From Blastococcus_B deserti (lineage in GTDB: Bacteria > Actinomycetota > Actinomycetes > Mycobacteriales > Geodermatophilaceae), in NCBI RefSeq assembly GCF_042682525.1, contig NZ_JBHUHP010000004.1:240767-304766 (forward strand): 64,000 nucleotides of DNA, in the 5' to 3' direction. The stretch's first letter is position 1. Every line of letters begins with the position of its first letter. Under the pieces are notes generated by a model that was given only the letters and a program-made list of their open reading frames with translations, was not told the DNA's origin and made no database searches. The translations under genes were made by a program, and so were the position numbers. This document shows, piece after piece, positions 34,329 to 45,960 of the stretch.

Positions 34329-35069
34329 TCAGGCGGCCCGGGTCGGGGACGCCACCTCGTCGAGCGCGGCGAACAGCTCGTAGATGTCGGGCAGGTGGTC
34401 CACCCGGGGCGAGACGTGGGCCCAGCGGATCACGCCCTCGGCGTCGACGACGTAGAGCGCCCGCTCGCTGAACCCGTCGGACTCCCGCCAGACCCCGTAC
34501 CGCCGGGCCACCTCACCCTTGGGCTGGAAGTCCGAGAGGAGTGGGAACGTCAGCCCGCGGACGGCGGCCCAGGCGCCGTGGCTGTAGATCGAGTCGACCG
34601 AGATCCCGATCAGCTCGGCCCCGCGCCGGCGGAACTCGTCGAGCTCCTGCTGGTAGAGCTCGAGCTGGCGGCTGCAGCCCGGACTCCAGTCCAACGGGTA
34701 GAACACGAGGACGACGGGACGGCCGCGCCGGTCCGACAGGCTCACCGGGCTGCCCTGCGCGTCCGGCAGGGTGAAGTCGGGCGCCCGCGTGCCGACGGGC
34801 AGACCCGCGGATTCGGCCTCCCCGCCCATGGGGGGCGCGCTGAGGTGGAGGTCGGCCACGTCCTGCAGGGTGAGGCTGCCGGCCGGCGCTCGATCCGGCG
34901 GCGCCGCCTGCCAGGAGCCGTCCTGCCTGGCTCGCTCCTGCACGATCGCGTGCAGCACCGAGATGGCCTCGGTGACCGGCGACTCCTCCAGGTGTTCGCC
35001 CAGTTCCGCGAACCGCTGCTCCAGCGCCTGGAGTCGAGCCGACGCGGGCGGAGTCGGACCCGCCGTCAT
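34329..35069 (-). CDS. peroxiredoxin (AhpC/TSA-type) with N-terminal extension
   Basis: This 246-aa protein has a peroxiredoxin domain at about residues 90-240: VGTRAPDFTLPDAQG, then VLVFYPLDWSPGCSRQLELY with the peroxidatic C132, then GISVDSIYSHGAW and RALYVVDAEGVIRW. The usual Thr before the Cys (PxxxTxxC) is replaced by Ser. The first 85 residues form an extra helical segment not needed for the fold. No resolving Cys is present, so it is a 1-Cys type needing an external thiol; the thioredoxin and monothiol glutaredoxin genes next door could provide it. The ATG follows GAGGAGG, and an ORF extension upstream lacks support. Confidence 0.9.
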   Translation of the reverse strand: MTAGPTPPASARLQALEQRFAELGEHLEESPVTEAISVLHAIVQERARQDGSWQAAPPDRAPAGSLTLQDVADLHLSAPPMGGEAESAGLPVGTRAPDFTLPDAQGSPVSLSDRRGRPVVLVFYPLDWSPGCSRQLELYQQELDEFRRRGAELIGISVDSIYSHGAWAAVRGLTFPLLSDFQPKGEVARRYGVWRESDGFSERALYVVDAEGVIRWAHVSPRVDHLPDIYELFAALDEVASPTRAA

Positions 35070-35302
35070 GGGATGCACCTCCTCGGGTTCCGGGGCGCCG
35101 TCCGGCGGCCCCGACAGAGCTAGACCAAGCGGCACAGAAAACCTATAGCGGTCGGCATAGATTCCCGGAATACGCGGTACGTGCCAGGCGTCGTCCGGAG
35201 CGCCACCAGCGCCGCGCCGTCCCGTCCGACCGCGGCGCCGGTCAGGACGCACCGTGCGCGAGGGCGCACGGACCAGGACAGCGACGGAAAGGAGAGCGGA
35301 GC
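35070..35302. promoter_or_regulatory. divergent promoter region, peroxiredoxin/dnaK
   Basis: These 233 bp separate the leftward redox genes from the rightward chaperone genes. The AT-richest part (35120-35190) contains TATAGC, CATAGAT and AATACG, candidate -10 elements for either direction. No CIRCE repeat and no HspR-type CTTGAGT-N7-ACTCAAG repeat is present, so the usual heat-shock repressors do not obviously act here. Confidence 0.5.
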
Positions 35303-37120
<1,818 letters not shown>

Positions 37121-37218
37121 CCGCGGGAGCTCCGCGCCTCCGCCCGGCCCCGCCGGCCGCGGCGTGAGGTCCCCGGCTCCGCAGATCCAGCGACCGGACG
37201 ACAGGAGGTGCGACGGAC

Positions 37219-38196
37219 GTGGCTGCCACTGCCGAGTGGCTCGACCAGGACTACTACCGCGTCCTCGGCGTTCCCGAGACCGCCAGTGACAAGGAGATCA
37301 CGCGTGCCTACCGGCGGCTGGCGCGCCGGCTGCACCCGGACACCAACGGCGGAGGGGGCGACGCCCAGCGCTTCGGCGAGGTGACCGCGGCCTACGACGT
37401 CCTCCACGACCCGGAGAAGCGTCGCGAGTACGACGAAGCCCGCCGGTTCGCCGCGTCCCGCCGCTCCGCCGGCGCGCCCCCTTGGCCGCACGGCGTCAGC
37501 GTGCGCGTCAACCGGAGCGGTACCGGCACGGGCCCGGGGCGGGCGCGAAGGGTCTCCGTCGAGAACCTCTTCGGCGGGGACCCGGGTCAGGGCCTCGGCG
37601 CCGTCTTCGGTGACGCCTTCGCCGGCTCCCGGACCGGTCCCGCCGGCCGGCCCCGCCGCGGCGCCGACGTCGAGGCCGAGCTGGAGCTGCCGTTCGAGGA
37701 GGCCGTCCGCGGCACCACCCGGGCGCTCCGGGTCGGGTCGCAGACGGTCACCGCCCGCATCCCGGCGGGCGTCGCCGACGGGCAGACGATCCGTCTCCCG
37801 GGCCACGGCGAGCCGGGAACGGACGGTGGTCCTCCCGGCGACCTGAGGATCCGGATCCGTGTGGCACCGCATCCCCTCTTCGGGCGGTCCGGCCGCGACC
37901 TCACGGTCTCGGTCCCGGTGACCTTCCCCGAGGCCGTCCTCGGCGTCGACATCGCCGTCCCGACCCTGGACGGCCCGGTGACCGTGCGGGTGCCGCCCGG
38001 CACGCGCAGCGGCGCGACGCTGCGGGTCCGCGGCCGTGGGGTTCCGCCGTCCGGCCGGGCCGGCGGTAACCCGGGTGACCTGCTGGTGACCGTCGAGGTC
38101 GACGTCCCGCGGCAGCTCGACGAGCGGCAACGGGCGGCCGTGGAGGCGCTGGCCCAGGCCCTGCCCCAGCCGTCGCGTGCACATCCCGGGGTCTGA
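37219..38196 (+). CDS. J-domain protein, CbpA/DnaJ type without zinc finger
   Basis: The J domain (about residues 11-75) includes the essential HPD in RRLHPDTN and AYDVLHDPEKRREYDE. A Gly/Arg-rich linker precedes the two beta C-terminal substrate domains (about 150-315: VEAELELPFEEAVRGTTRALRV, GDLRIRIRVAPHPLFGRSGRDL, GNPGDLLVTVEVDVPRQL). The four CxxCxGxG zinc repeats of true DnaJ are absent, placing it in the class II/CbpA group. The GTG start follows CAGGAGG at 9 nt. It lies 98 bp after dnaK and 59 bp before clpB and should stimulate the DnaK encoded here. Confidence 0.94.
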   Translation: MAATAEWLDQDYYRVLGVPETASDKEITRAYRRLARRLHPDTNGGGGDAQRFGEVTAAYDVLHDPEKRREYDEARRFAASRRSAGAPPWPHGVSVRVNRSGTGTGPGRARRVSVENLFGGDPGQGLGAVFGDAFAGSRTGPAGRPRRGADVEAELELPFEEAVRGTTRALRVGSQTVTARIPAGVADGQTIRLPGHGEPGTDGGPPGDLRIRIRVAPHPLFGRSGRDLTVSVPVTFPEAVLGVDIAVPTLDGPVTVRVPPGTRSGATLRVRGRGVPPSGRAGGNPGDLLVTVEVDVPRQLDERQRAAVEALAQALPQPSRAHPGV

Positions 38197-38255
38197 GCCC
38201 TCGGCCCGGACCCCGCGACGACGTCCCTTCCCCTTCGAGGAGGTGTCTTCCCACC

Positions 38256-40739
<2,484 letters not shown>

Positions 40740-40746
40740 GGTGGAC

Positions 40747-40775
40747 CACCCCGGTGGTCACCGGCCACCGGGGTG
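40747..40775. terminator. bidirectional hairpin between clpB and a STAS gene
   Basis: An 11-bp perfect stem, CACCCCGGTGG with CCACCGGGGTG, with a 7-nt loop. It starts 8 bp after the clpB stop, and the loop contains the stop codon of the convergent STAS gene. Confidence 0.8.
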
Positions 40776-41372
40776 CTCGCGCACGGGGGCCGGGACGCCG
40801 GGCAGGTTTTCCGCCGCGGCTCCGGGGCCGGGTCGGGGCGCCGGCGCCGGCGGTGACCCGGTCCCGGCGACCCCCGTCGGGTGGGTGGCCCCGGGACGCA
40901 CGGGCAGCGCCGTGGCCCGGGCGCGGTGCGGCAGGGGCCGGCGGATGCCGGCGAGGTCGGCGCTCCGGGGCCGCGGCCACGACGGCCCCGTGTCCGTGGC
41001 CCCGCTCCGGTCCGGTGACGGGCACAGGAGCGGCTCCAGCCCGCCGAGCACCAGTTGCCGGTGCACGCAGTCGCTCGGCCGCACGACTGCCAGGCCGCGG
41101 TGGTGCTCACGGGCGAGACCGTGCCCCTCGACGAGCGCGCCGAGGCCGCTCGTGTCGCAGAACGTGACCTCGGCGAGATCGACGGTCCAGGAGGGGTGCG
41201 GGGTCGGGACCAGCGTCCGCAGCCCGTCCAGCAGCAGGTGGCGGTGCCGGTGGTCGAGCTCGCCGCCTACGACGACGCACCCGCTCGCGTGGTGGACGGA
41301 GAGCCGGAACACGGCTGGTCCGGCGTTCGTAGGGGAAACGGGCGTACCGGAACGGGAGGGAGCGGAGCCCAT
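40758..41372 (-). CDS. STAS-domain protein (anti-sigma factor antagonist-like)
   Basis: Residues 20-115 form a STAS domain: VFRLSVHHASGCVVVGGELD, the phosphosite region TVDLAEVTFCDTSGLGALVEGHGLA (D-T-S-G-L-G) and GLAVVRPSDCVHRQLVLGGLE. The DTSG motif with a serine is the classical phosphorylation site of SpoIIAA/RsbV-like antagonists. Residues 120-204 are a Pro/Ala/Arg-rich tail of no recognised fold. GAAAGG precedes the ATG. It probably takes part in a partner-switching cascade; no anti-sigma kinase lies nearby. Confidence 0.85.
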   Translation of the reverse strand: MGSAPSRSGTPVSPTNAGPAVFRLSVHHASGCVVVGGELDHRHRHLLLDGLRTLVPTPHPSWTVDLAEVTFCDTSGLGALVEGHGLAREHHRGLAVVRPSDCVHRQLVLGGLEPLLCPSPDRSGATDTGPSWPRPRSADLAGIRRPLPHRARATALPVRPGATHPTGVAGTGSPPAPAPRPGPGAAAENLPGVPAPVREHPGGR

Positions 41373-41680
41373 GCTGGCCTTTCTCCGAGCGGGGGGCGCG
41401 TCGCCCGGAGGCGGAGAGCTCCGGAAGCCACGCGCCGGCGCGCGCTGCCTGTTCGGGCGGGAGCCTCGACCCGTCGGCAGACTACCGGCCCCGACTCGTT
41501 CCGCGACCATGCCGGTCCCCGTCCGTGCCGTGCCTGCGTGGCGTATCAGGGGGTGACGTCCGTGCCTCCTCCCTGTGAGACCCGGCGCCGGAACCGCCGC
41601 CGATCGGTTCCGGCGCAGTGGCCGAGCCCAGCAGCGGGGCGTCCCCACCGACGGCCGGTGCGGCACGGATCGGGGTCGTG

Positions 41681-42316
41681 GTGGACGGCATCTGGGCGTT
41701 CCTCGCCGTCACGGTGGTGCTGTCCCTCTCACCCGGGCCGGACGACGTCCTGGTCCTCCGCAGCTCGCTCAGCGGTGGCCCCCGGGCGGGGATGGCCACC
41801 GTCGCCGGGGTGGCGGCGGGCTCGCTGGCCTGGGGGGTCGCGACCGCGGCCGGTCTGGCGGCGGTCGTCGTCGGTTCGGCGGGCGCGTACGAGGCCGTGC
41901 GTCTGACCGGGTCGGGCTACCTCGTGGTCCTGGGTGCCGCGCCTCTACTGGCCGATCTGCGCGGGCGCGCACGTGCCCCGGCCTACCGCGCCCCCTCGCA
42001 CCGGCGCGTGCGCCGCCCGGGCCTGCTCCAGGCCTTCTCCGCGGGCCTGACGAGCGACCTGCTCAGCCCGAAGATCGGGCTGTTCTACCTCGCCGTGGTG
42101 CCGCAGTTCGTCCCGGCCGACGCGCCCGCGCTGCAGTACGCGCTGCTGCTGTGCGCCATCGACGTCGCGGTGGCGGTGAGCTGGCTGGCGATGCTGGCGG
42201 GCCTGGCACGCGCCGCCGTCGACTGGCTGCTGCGACCCGCCGTCGTGCTGTGGACGCAGCGGGTCTTCAGCGCCGTGCTGGTCGGCCTCGGAGTATCCAC
42301 CGCGGTGGGGCTGTAG
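41681..42316 (+). CDS. LysE/RhtB-family amino acid exporter
   Basis: This 211-aa membrane protein has about six helices. The family hallmark is the N-terminal FLAVTVVLSLSPGPDDVLVLRSSLSGGPRAGM, with the conserved SPGPD and the following Gly-rich turn. Later LTSDLLSPKIGLFYLAVVPQFV is the conserved NPK-like motif (here SPK), then helices to the C-terminus. Members export amino acids or homoserine lactones. The GTG at 41681 directly before DGIWAF gives the usual family length; upstream in-frame GTG codons (41678, 41618) would add a non-conserved tail. It is the sole gene of its unit, convergent with selO. Confidence 0.9.
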   Translation: MDGIWAFLAVTVVLSLSPGPDDVLVLRSSLSGGPRAGMATVAGVAAGSLAWGVATAAGLAAVVVGSAGAYEAVRLTGSGYLVVLGAAPLLADLRGRARAPAYRAPSHRRVRRPGLLQAFSAGLTSDLLSPKIGLFYLAVVPQFVPADAPALQYALLLCAIDVAVAVSWLAMLAGLARAAVDWLLRPAVVLWTQRVFSAVLVGLGVSTAVGL

Positions 42317-42333
42317 CCGGTCGGCCGGACCCC

Positions 42334-43797
42334 TCAGGTCCCGCAGAACGTGCGGTAGGCGCCGAAGTCCCGGGGGGCGGGGGCGGCGTAGCGATCCATC
42401 CCGGGGCGCTCCGCGTACGGGGCGGTCACCACGTCCAGGAGCCGCTCGAGCGGGGCCAGGTCGCCGCCGGTCGCGGCCTCGAGCGCCTCCTCGACGAGAT
42501 GGTTGCGGGGGATGTAGACGGGGTTGACCCGGTCCATGGCTTCCGCGTCCGGGTCCAGGGCGCGCCAGCGCTCCGCCCAGCCGTCGAAGCCCGCGAGATC
42601 CAGGAACAGGTTGCGCGCGGCATCGGTGTCCCCGCGGGCCGCCGCTCCCAGGGCGCGGAAGAACGACGTGTGGTCGACGTGGTCGCGCCGGAGCAGCGGG
42701 AGCACGTCGTCGACCAGCGACCCGGCCACCGCGTCGTCGAGGCCGGCGGGCAGGCCGAGCTTGGCCCGCATGCCGGCCGACCAGGCGGCGTCGTACTGCG
42801 GCCGGAACGTACCGAGGGACTCCACGGCGAGGGCCACGGCCTGCTCCGCGTCGTCGTGGAGGAGGGGGAGGAGAGCCTCGGCCAGCCGGGCGAGGTTCCA
42901 CTCGGCCACCACCGGCTGGTTGCCGTAGGCGTAGCGCCCGCCGTGGTCGATGGAGCTGTACACGGTGGCCGGGTCGTAGGCCTCCATGAACGCGCACGGG
43001 CCGTAGTCGATCGTCTCGCCGGAGATCGTCATGTTGTCGGTGTTCATCACCCCGTGGACGAAGCCCACGAGCATCCACCGGGCGACCAGCGCGGCCTGGG
43101 CGGCGACCACCGCCTCGAACAGGGCCAGGTAGGGACGCTCGGCCTCCGCGGCGTCGCGGTGGTGACGGGCGATCGCATGGTCGGCCAGCCGGCGCAGGAG
43201 CGCGACGTCGCCCGTGACGGCCGCGTACTGGAAGCTCCCCACCCGCAGATGGCTGCTCGCGACCCGCGCCAGCACGGCGCCGGGGAGCAGTGTCTCGCGG
43301 CGCACCGGGCGGCCGGTCGCCGTCACCGCCAGCGATCGCGTCGTGGGGATGCCGAGGGCGTGCATCGCCTCGCTGACGACGTACTCGCGCAGCATCGGCC
43401 CGACCGCGGCCAGGCCGTCCCCGCCGCGGGCGAAGGGCGTGCGCCCGGAGCCCTTGAGGTGGAGGTCCCGCAGCCGACCCTCCGTGTCGACGACCTCGCC
43501 GAGCAGGAGGGCGCGACCGTCGCCGAGCCGCGGCACGAAGCCGCCGAACTGGTGGCCGGCGTAGGCCTGCGCCACCGGCGTGGCGCCGGCGGGGACCGCG
43601 TTCCCCACGAGCAGCCGCACGCCGTCGGGGCCGCGCAGCGCAGTGGGGTCGAGGCCCAGCTCGGCGGCCAGCGGCTCGTTGAGCACGAGCAGCCTCGGGT
43701 CGGGGGCCTCCTCGGCCTGCCACGGCAGGGCCAGCTCGGCCAGCTCACGGGCGAAGCGGTCGTCGAGGGTGACGGTCGGTGGCGGTGCGACGCTCAC
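42334..43797 (-). CDS. selO: protein adenylyltransferase SelO (YdiU)
   Basis: SelO is a pseudokinase-fold enzyme that transfers AMP to Ser, Thr or Tyr of proteins under oxidative stress. This 487-aa protein has YAGHQFGGFVPRLGDGRALLLGEV, HLKGSGRTPFARGGDGLAAV (ATP-binding region), the catalytic stretch FVHGVMNTDNMTISGETIDYGPCAFME and VNPVYIPRNHLVEEAL near the end. It ends in FCGT: a cysteine third from the C-terminus, the place taken by selenocysteine in animal SelO. The GTG start at 43797 (VSVAPPP) lacks a strong ribosome site. Substrates here are unknown. Confidence 0.95.
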   Translation of the reverse strand: MSVAPPPTVTLDDRFARELAELALPWQAEEAPDPRLLVLNEPLAAELGLDPTALRGPDGVRLLVGNAVPAGATPVAQAYAGHQFGGFVPRLGDGRALLLGEVVDTEGRLRDLHLKGSGRTPFARGGDGLAAVGPMLREYVVSEAMHALGIPTTRSLAVTATGRPVRRETLLPGAVLARVASSHLRVGSFQYAAVTGDVALLRRLADHAIARHHRDAAEAERPYLALFEAVVAAQAALVARWMLVGFVHGVMNTDNMTISGETIDYGPCAFMEAYDPATVYSSIDHGGRYAYGNQPVVAEWNLARLAEALLPLLHDDAEQAVALAVESLGTFRPQYDAAWSAGMRAKLGLPAGLDDAVAGSLVDDVLPLLRRDHVDHTSFFRALGAAARGDTDAARNLFLDLAGFDGWAERWRALDPDAEAMDRVNPVYIPRNHLVEEALEAATGGDLAPLERLLDVVTAPYAERPGMDRYAAPAPRDFGAYRTFCGT

Positions 43798-43895
43798 CCG
43801 GCCGAGGGTACGTCGGATCTGGGCGTCCGCCCGGCCGGGACCGGAGCGCTGCGTCGACGGGGCGCTCGGCCGGCCGGCCCGCACCGGCCGGGCGG

Positions 43896-44147
43896 CTACT
43901 CGGAACCCGGCCCCACCGCGGGGGCGGCGCCGCCCAGTTCCCGGCTCTCCGTCGGAACGGCGTCCTCGGGCTTCGGGATCCGCGGATCGTCGGGGAACGG
44001 GGGCGGGGTCGGGTCCCTGCGCGCAGGCGCGCCGTCGTCGTCGCCGGAGGGTGGCATGCGTCCGGCGTCCATGCCGGCGGCGTCCATGCCCTGGGAATCC
44101 ATGCCCTGGGAATCCATGCCCTGGGAATCCATGCCCTGGGAGTCCAT
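43896..44147 (-). CDS. hypothetical 83-aa protein with MDSQG repeats
   Basis: The frame opens with four exact Met-Asp-Ser-Gln-Gly repeats and two variants (MDAAG, MDAGR). An acidic, proline-rich tail follows with PPPFPDDPRIPKPEDAVP. No hydrophobic core is seen, so it is probably disordered. The ATG has no clear Shine-Dalgarno. It lies divergent from the polymerase gene, 73 bp away. The repeat keeps the frame open and there is no better reading on the other strand, but translation is not proven. Confidence 0.45.
   Translation of the reverse strand: MDSQGMDSQGMDSQGMDSQGMDAAGMDAGRMPPSGDDDGAPARRDPTPPPFPDDPRIPKPEDAVPTESRELGGAAPAVGPGSE
44058..44147 (-). repeat. 15-bp tandem repeat, four identical-class copies plus two variants
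   Basis: On the plus strand the unit reads CATGCCCTGGGAATC. The copies closest to 44147 are nearly identical; the last two drift. It encodes Met-Asp-Ser-Gln-Gly on the minus strand. Confidence 0.85.
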
Positions 44148-44220
44148 GGCGACGCCGTACCCGCGCGCCCGCCCGGCACGCTCCTCTCGCGGGCGTGTCC
44201 GACCCCTCGGCGACACTGCG

Positions 44221-45879
44221 GTGGTGAACCGTGTCGTCCTGGTCCGCCGGGGCGCCTCCGTCGAGGCGCGCGAGTGCGGCGACGACGGCAGGGTGGTCGG
44301 CACGGCCCGGCTCCCCGCCGAGGAGCTCGCCGGCTTCGTCCGGGCGCGCGAGCCGGGGCGGGTGCGCTGGGTGTGGGACGACACCACCCGCTGGTACCCC
44401 GGCCTGCTGGACGCCGGCGTCCGGGTGGAGCGCTGCACCGATCTGCGGCTCACGCACGCCGTCCTCCGCCGGTCACCGTTCGTGGACCAGTCGCTGCTGA
44501 CCGACGACGAGACGCCCGGCTGGGACGCCCTCCAGCCGGTCAGCGCCACGGAGGCCGCGCTGTTCCCCCTTGACGACCCGGCCGACCGCCTCGACCCGGT
44601 CGGCGAGCACCGCCGGCAACGCGTGGCCCTCGCGGCGGCGGAGGAGCGCAGCCGGCTGGACCTGCTCCTGGCGGCGGAGTCCTCCGGCGCCCTGGCGGCC
44701 GCGGAGATGACGCACGCCGGGCTGCCCTGGCGGGCCGACGTCCACGAGCGGCTGCTCACCGAGCTGCTCGGCCCCCGGCCGACGGCGGGGCGGCGGCCGG
44801 CCGTCCTCGAGGGTCTGCTGGCGGAGATCCGCCGGGCGCTGCGTGTCCCCGAGCTGAACCCGGACTCGCCCGGGGAGCTCCTCCGTGCCCTGCACGCCGC
44901 GGGGCTGCCGGTGCCCGACACCCGGTCGTGGACGCTCGAGCGGCTGGACCACCCGGGCATCCCCGCGCTCCTGGAGTACAAGAGGCTCAGCCGGTTGCTC
45001 CAGGCCAACGGCTGGAACTGGCTGGACACCTGGGTGCGCGACGGCCGTTTCCGGCCCTGGTTCCTGCCCGGTGGCGTGGTGACCGGGCGATGGGCGTCCA
45101 GCGGTGGGGGCGCGTTGTCGGTGCCCGTGCAGGTGCGCCCCGCGGCCGTCGCGGACCAGGGATGGCGGTTCGTCGTGGCCGACGTCGCCCAGCTGGAGCC
45201 GCGCGTCCTGGCCGGCATGAGCGGCGACACCGCGATGGCCGAGGCGGCCCGCTCGGCGGATCTCTACGAGGGCATGGTCGCCGCCGGTGCGGTGGCCGGC
45301 CGGGCCGACGCCAAGGTCGGGATGCTGGGCGCCATGTACGGCGGCACCCGGGGGGAGAGCGGCCGCATGATGCCCCGGCTCGCCCGCCGGTACCCCCGGG
45401 CGATCGGGCTGGTGGAGGAGGCCGCGCGGGCGGGGGAGCGCGGGGAGCTGGTGCACACCCTGCTCGGCCGCGGGTCCCCGCCGCCCGCGGGGGAGTGGGC
45501 GGCGAGGCCCGTGGACCTCGGGGAGCCCGCCGACGAGGAGCTGCCCCGCGAGGTGCGGGACCGGCACCGCCGCTCGTGGGGGCGGTTCACCCGCAATTTC
45601 GTCGTCCAGGGCACGGGGGCGGAGTGGGCGCTGTGCTGGCTGGCCGACCTGCGCAACCGGCTGTGGCGGCTCGGTAGCGGGACCGTGGCCGAGCGTCCGC
45701 ACCTGGTGTTCTTCCTGCACGACGAGGTGGTCGTCCACACGCCCGGTCACCTCGCGGCCGAGGTGGCCGACGAGGTGCGGCACGCCGCGGCCGCCGCGGG
45801 GCGGCTGCTGTTCGGCTCGTTCCCCGTCGACTTCCCGCTCGACGTCTCCGTGGTCCGGTCGTGGGCCGAGGCCGGCTGA
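44221..45879 (+). CDS. family A DNA polymerase, bifunctional exonuclease/polymerase type
   Basis: This 552-aa protein has the palm-fingers half of DNA polymerase I. Motif A is DVAQLEPRVLAGMSGD, motif B is KVGMLGAMYGGTRGESGRMMPRLA, and motif C is LHDEVVVHT. The N-terminal 180 residues correspond to the 3'-5' exonuclease position, but I cannot find a full set of DEDD acidic residues, so proofreading may be lost. No 5'-nuclease domain is present. Motif B has Leu/Met where PolA has Phe. Two GTG codons in tandem (44221, 44224) can start it. This actinobacterial group coexists with normal PolA; repair or translesion work is assumed. Confidence 0.88.
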   Translation: MVNRVVLVRRGASVEARECGDDGRVVGTARLPAEELAGFVRAREPGRVRWVWDDTTRWYPGLLDAGVRVERCTDLRLTHAVLRRSPFVDQSLLTDDETPGWDALQPVSATEAALFPLDDPADRLDPVGEHRRQRVALAAAEERSRLDLLLAAESSGALAAAEMTHAGLPWRADVHERLLTELLGPRPTAGRRPAVLEGLLAEIRRALRVPELNPDSPGELLRALHAAGLPVPDTRSWTLERLDHPGIPALLEYKRLSRLLQANGWNWLDTWVRDGRFRPWFLPGGVVTGRWASSGGGALSVPVQVRPAAVADQGWRFVVADVAQLEPRVLAGMSGDTAMAEAARSADLYEGMVAAGAVAGRADAKVGMLGAMYGGTRGESGRMMPRLARRYPRAIGLVEEAARAGERGELVHTLLGRGSPPPAGEWAARPVDLGEPADEELPREVRDRHRRSWGRFTRNFVVQGTGAEWALCWLADLRNRLWRLGSGTVAERPHLVFFLHDEVVVHTPGHLAAEVADEVRHAAAAAGRLLFGSFPVDFPLDVSVVRSWAEAG

Positions 45880-45926
45880 GTTCCCCGCCGGCGGCGCCGC
45901 CTCCGACCGGCGCCCGGGCCGGCGAC

Positions 45927-45960
45927 CGCCGCCACACCCGGGCCCGGGGGTGTGGCGGCG
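45927..45960. terminator. bidirectional hairpin between polymerase and GH13 genes
   Basis: A 13-bp perfect stem, CGCCGCCACACCC with GGGTGTGGCGGCG. It sits between convergent stops and touches the stop codon of the GH13 gene. Confidence 0.8.

Noticed and set aside
35070..35302. CIRCE or HspR (HAIR) operator before dnaK
   Set aside because: I searched the region by eye for both inverted repeats and found neither.
41575..44220. A long in-frame extension upstream of the polymerase gene
   Set aside because: It overlaps LysE and SelO, which are solid. The polymerase starts at the tandem GTG codons at 44221/44224.
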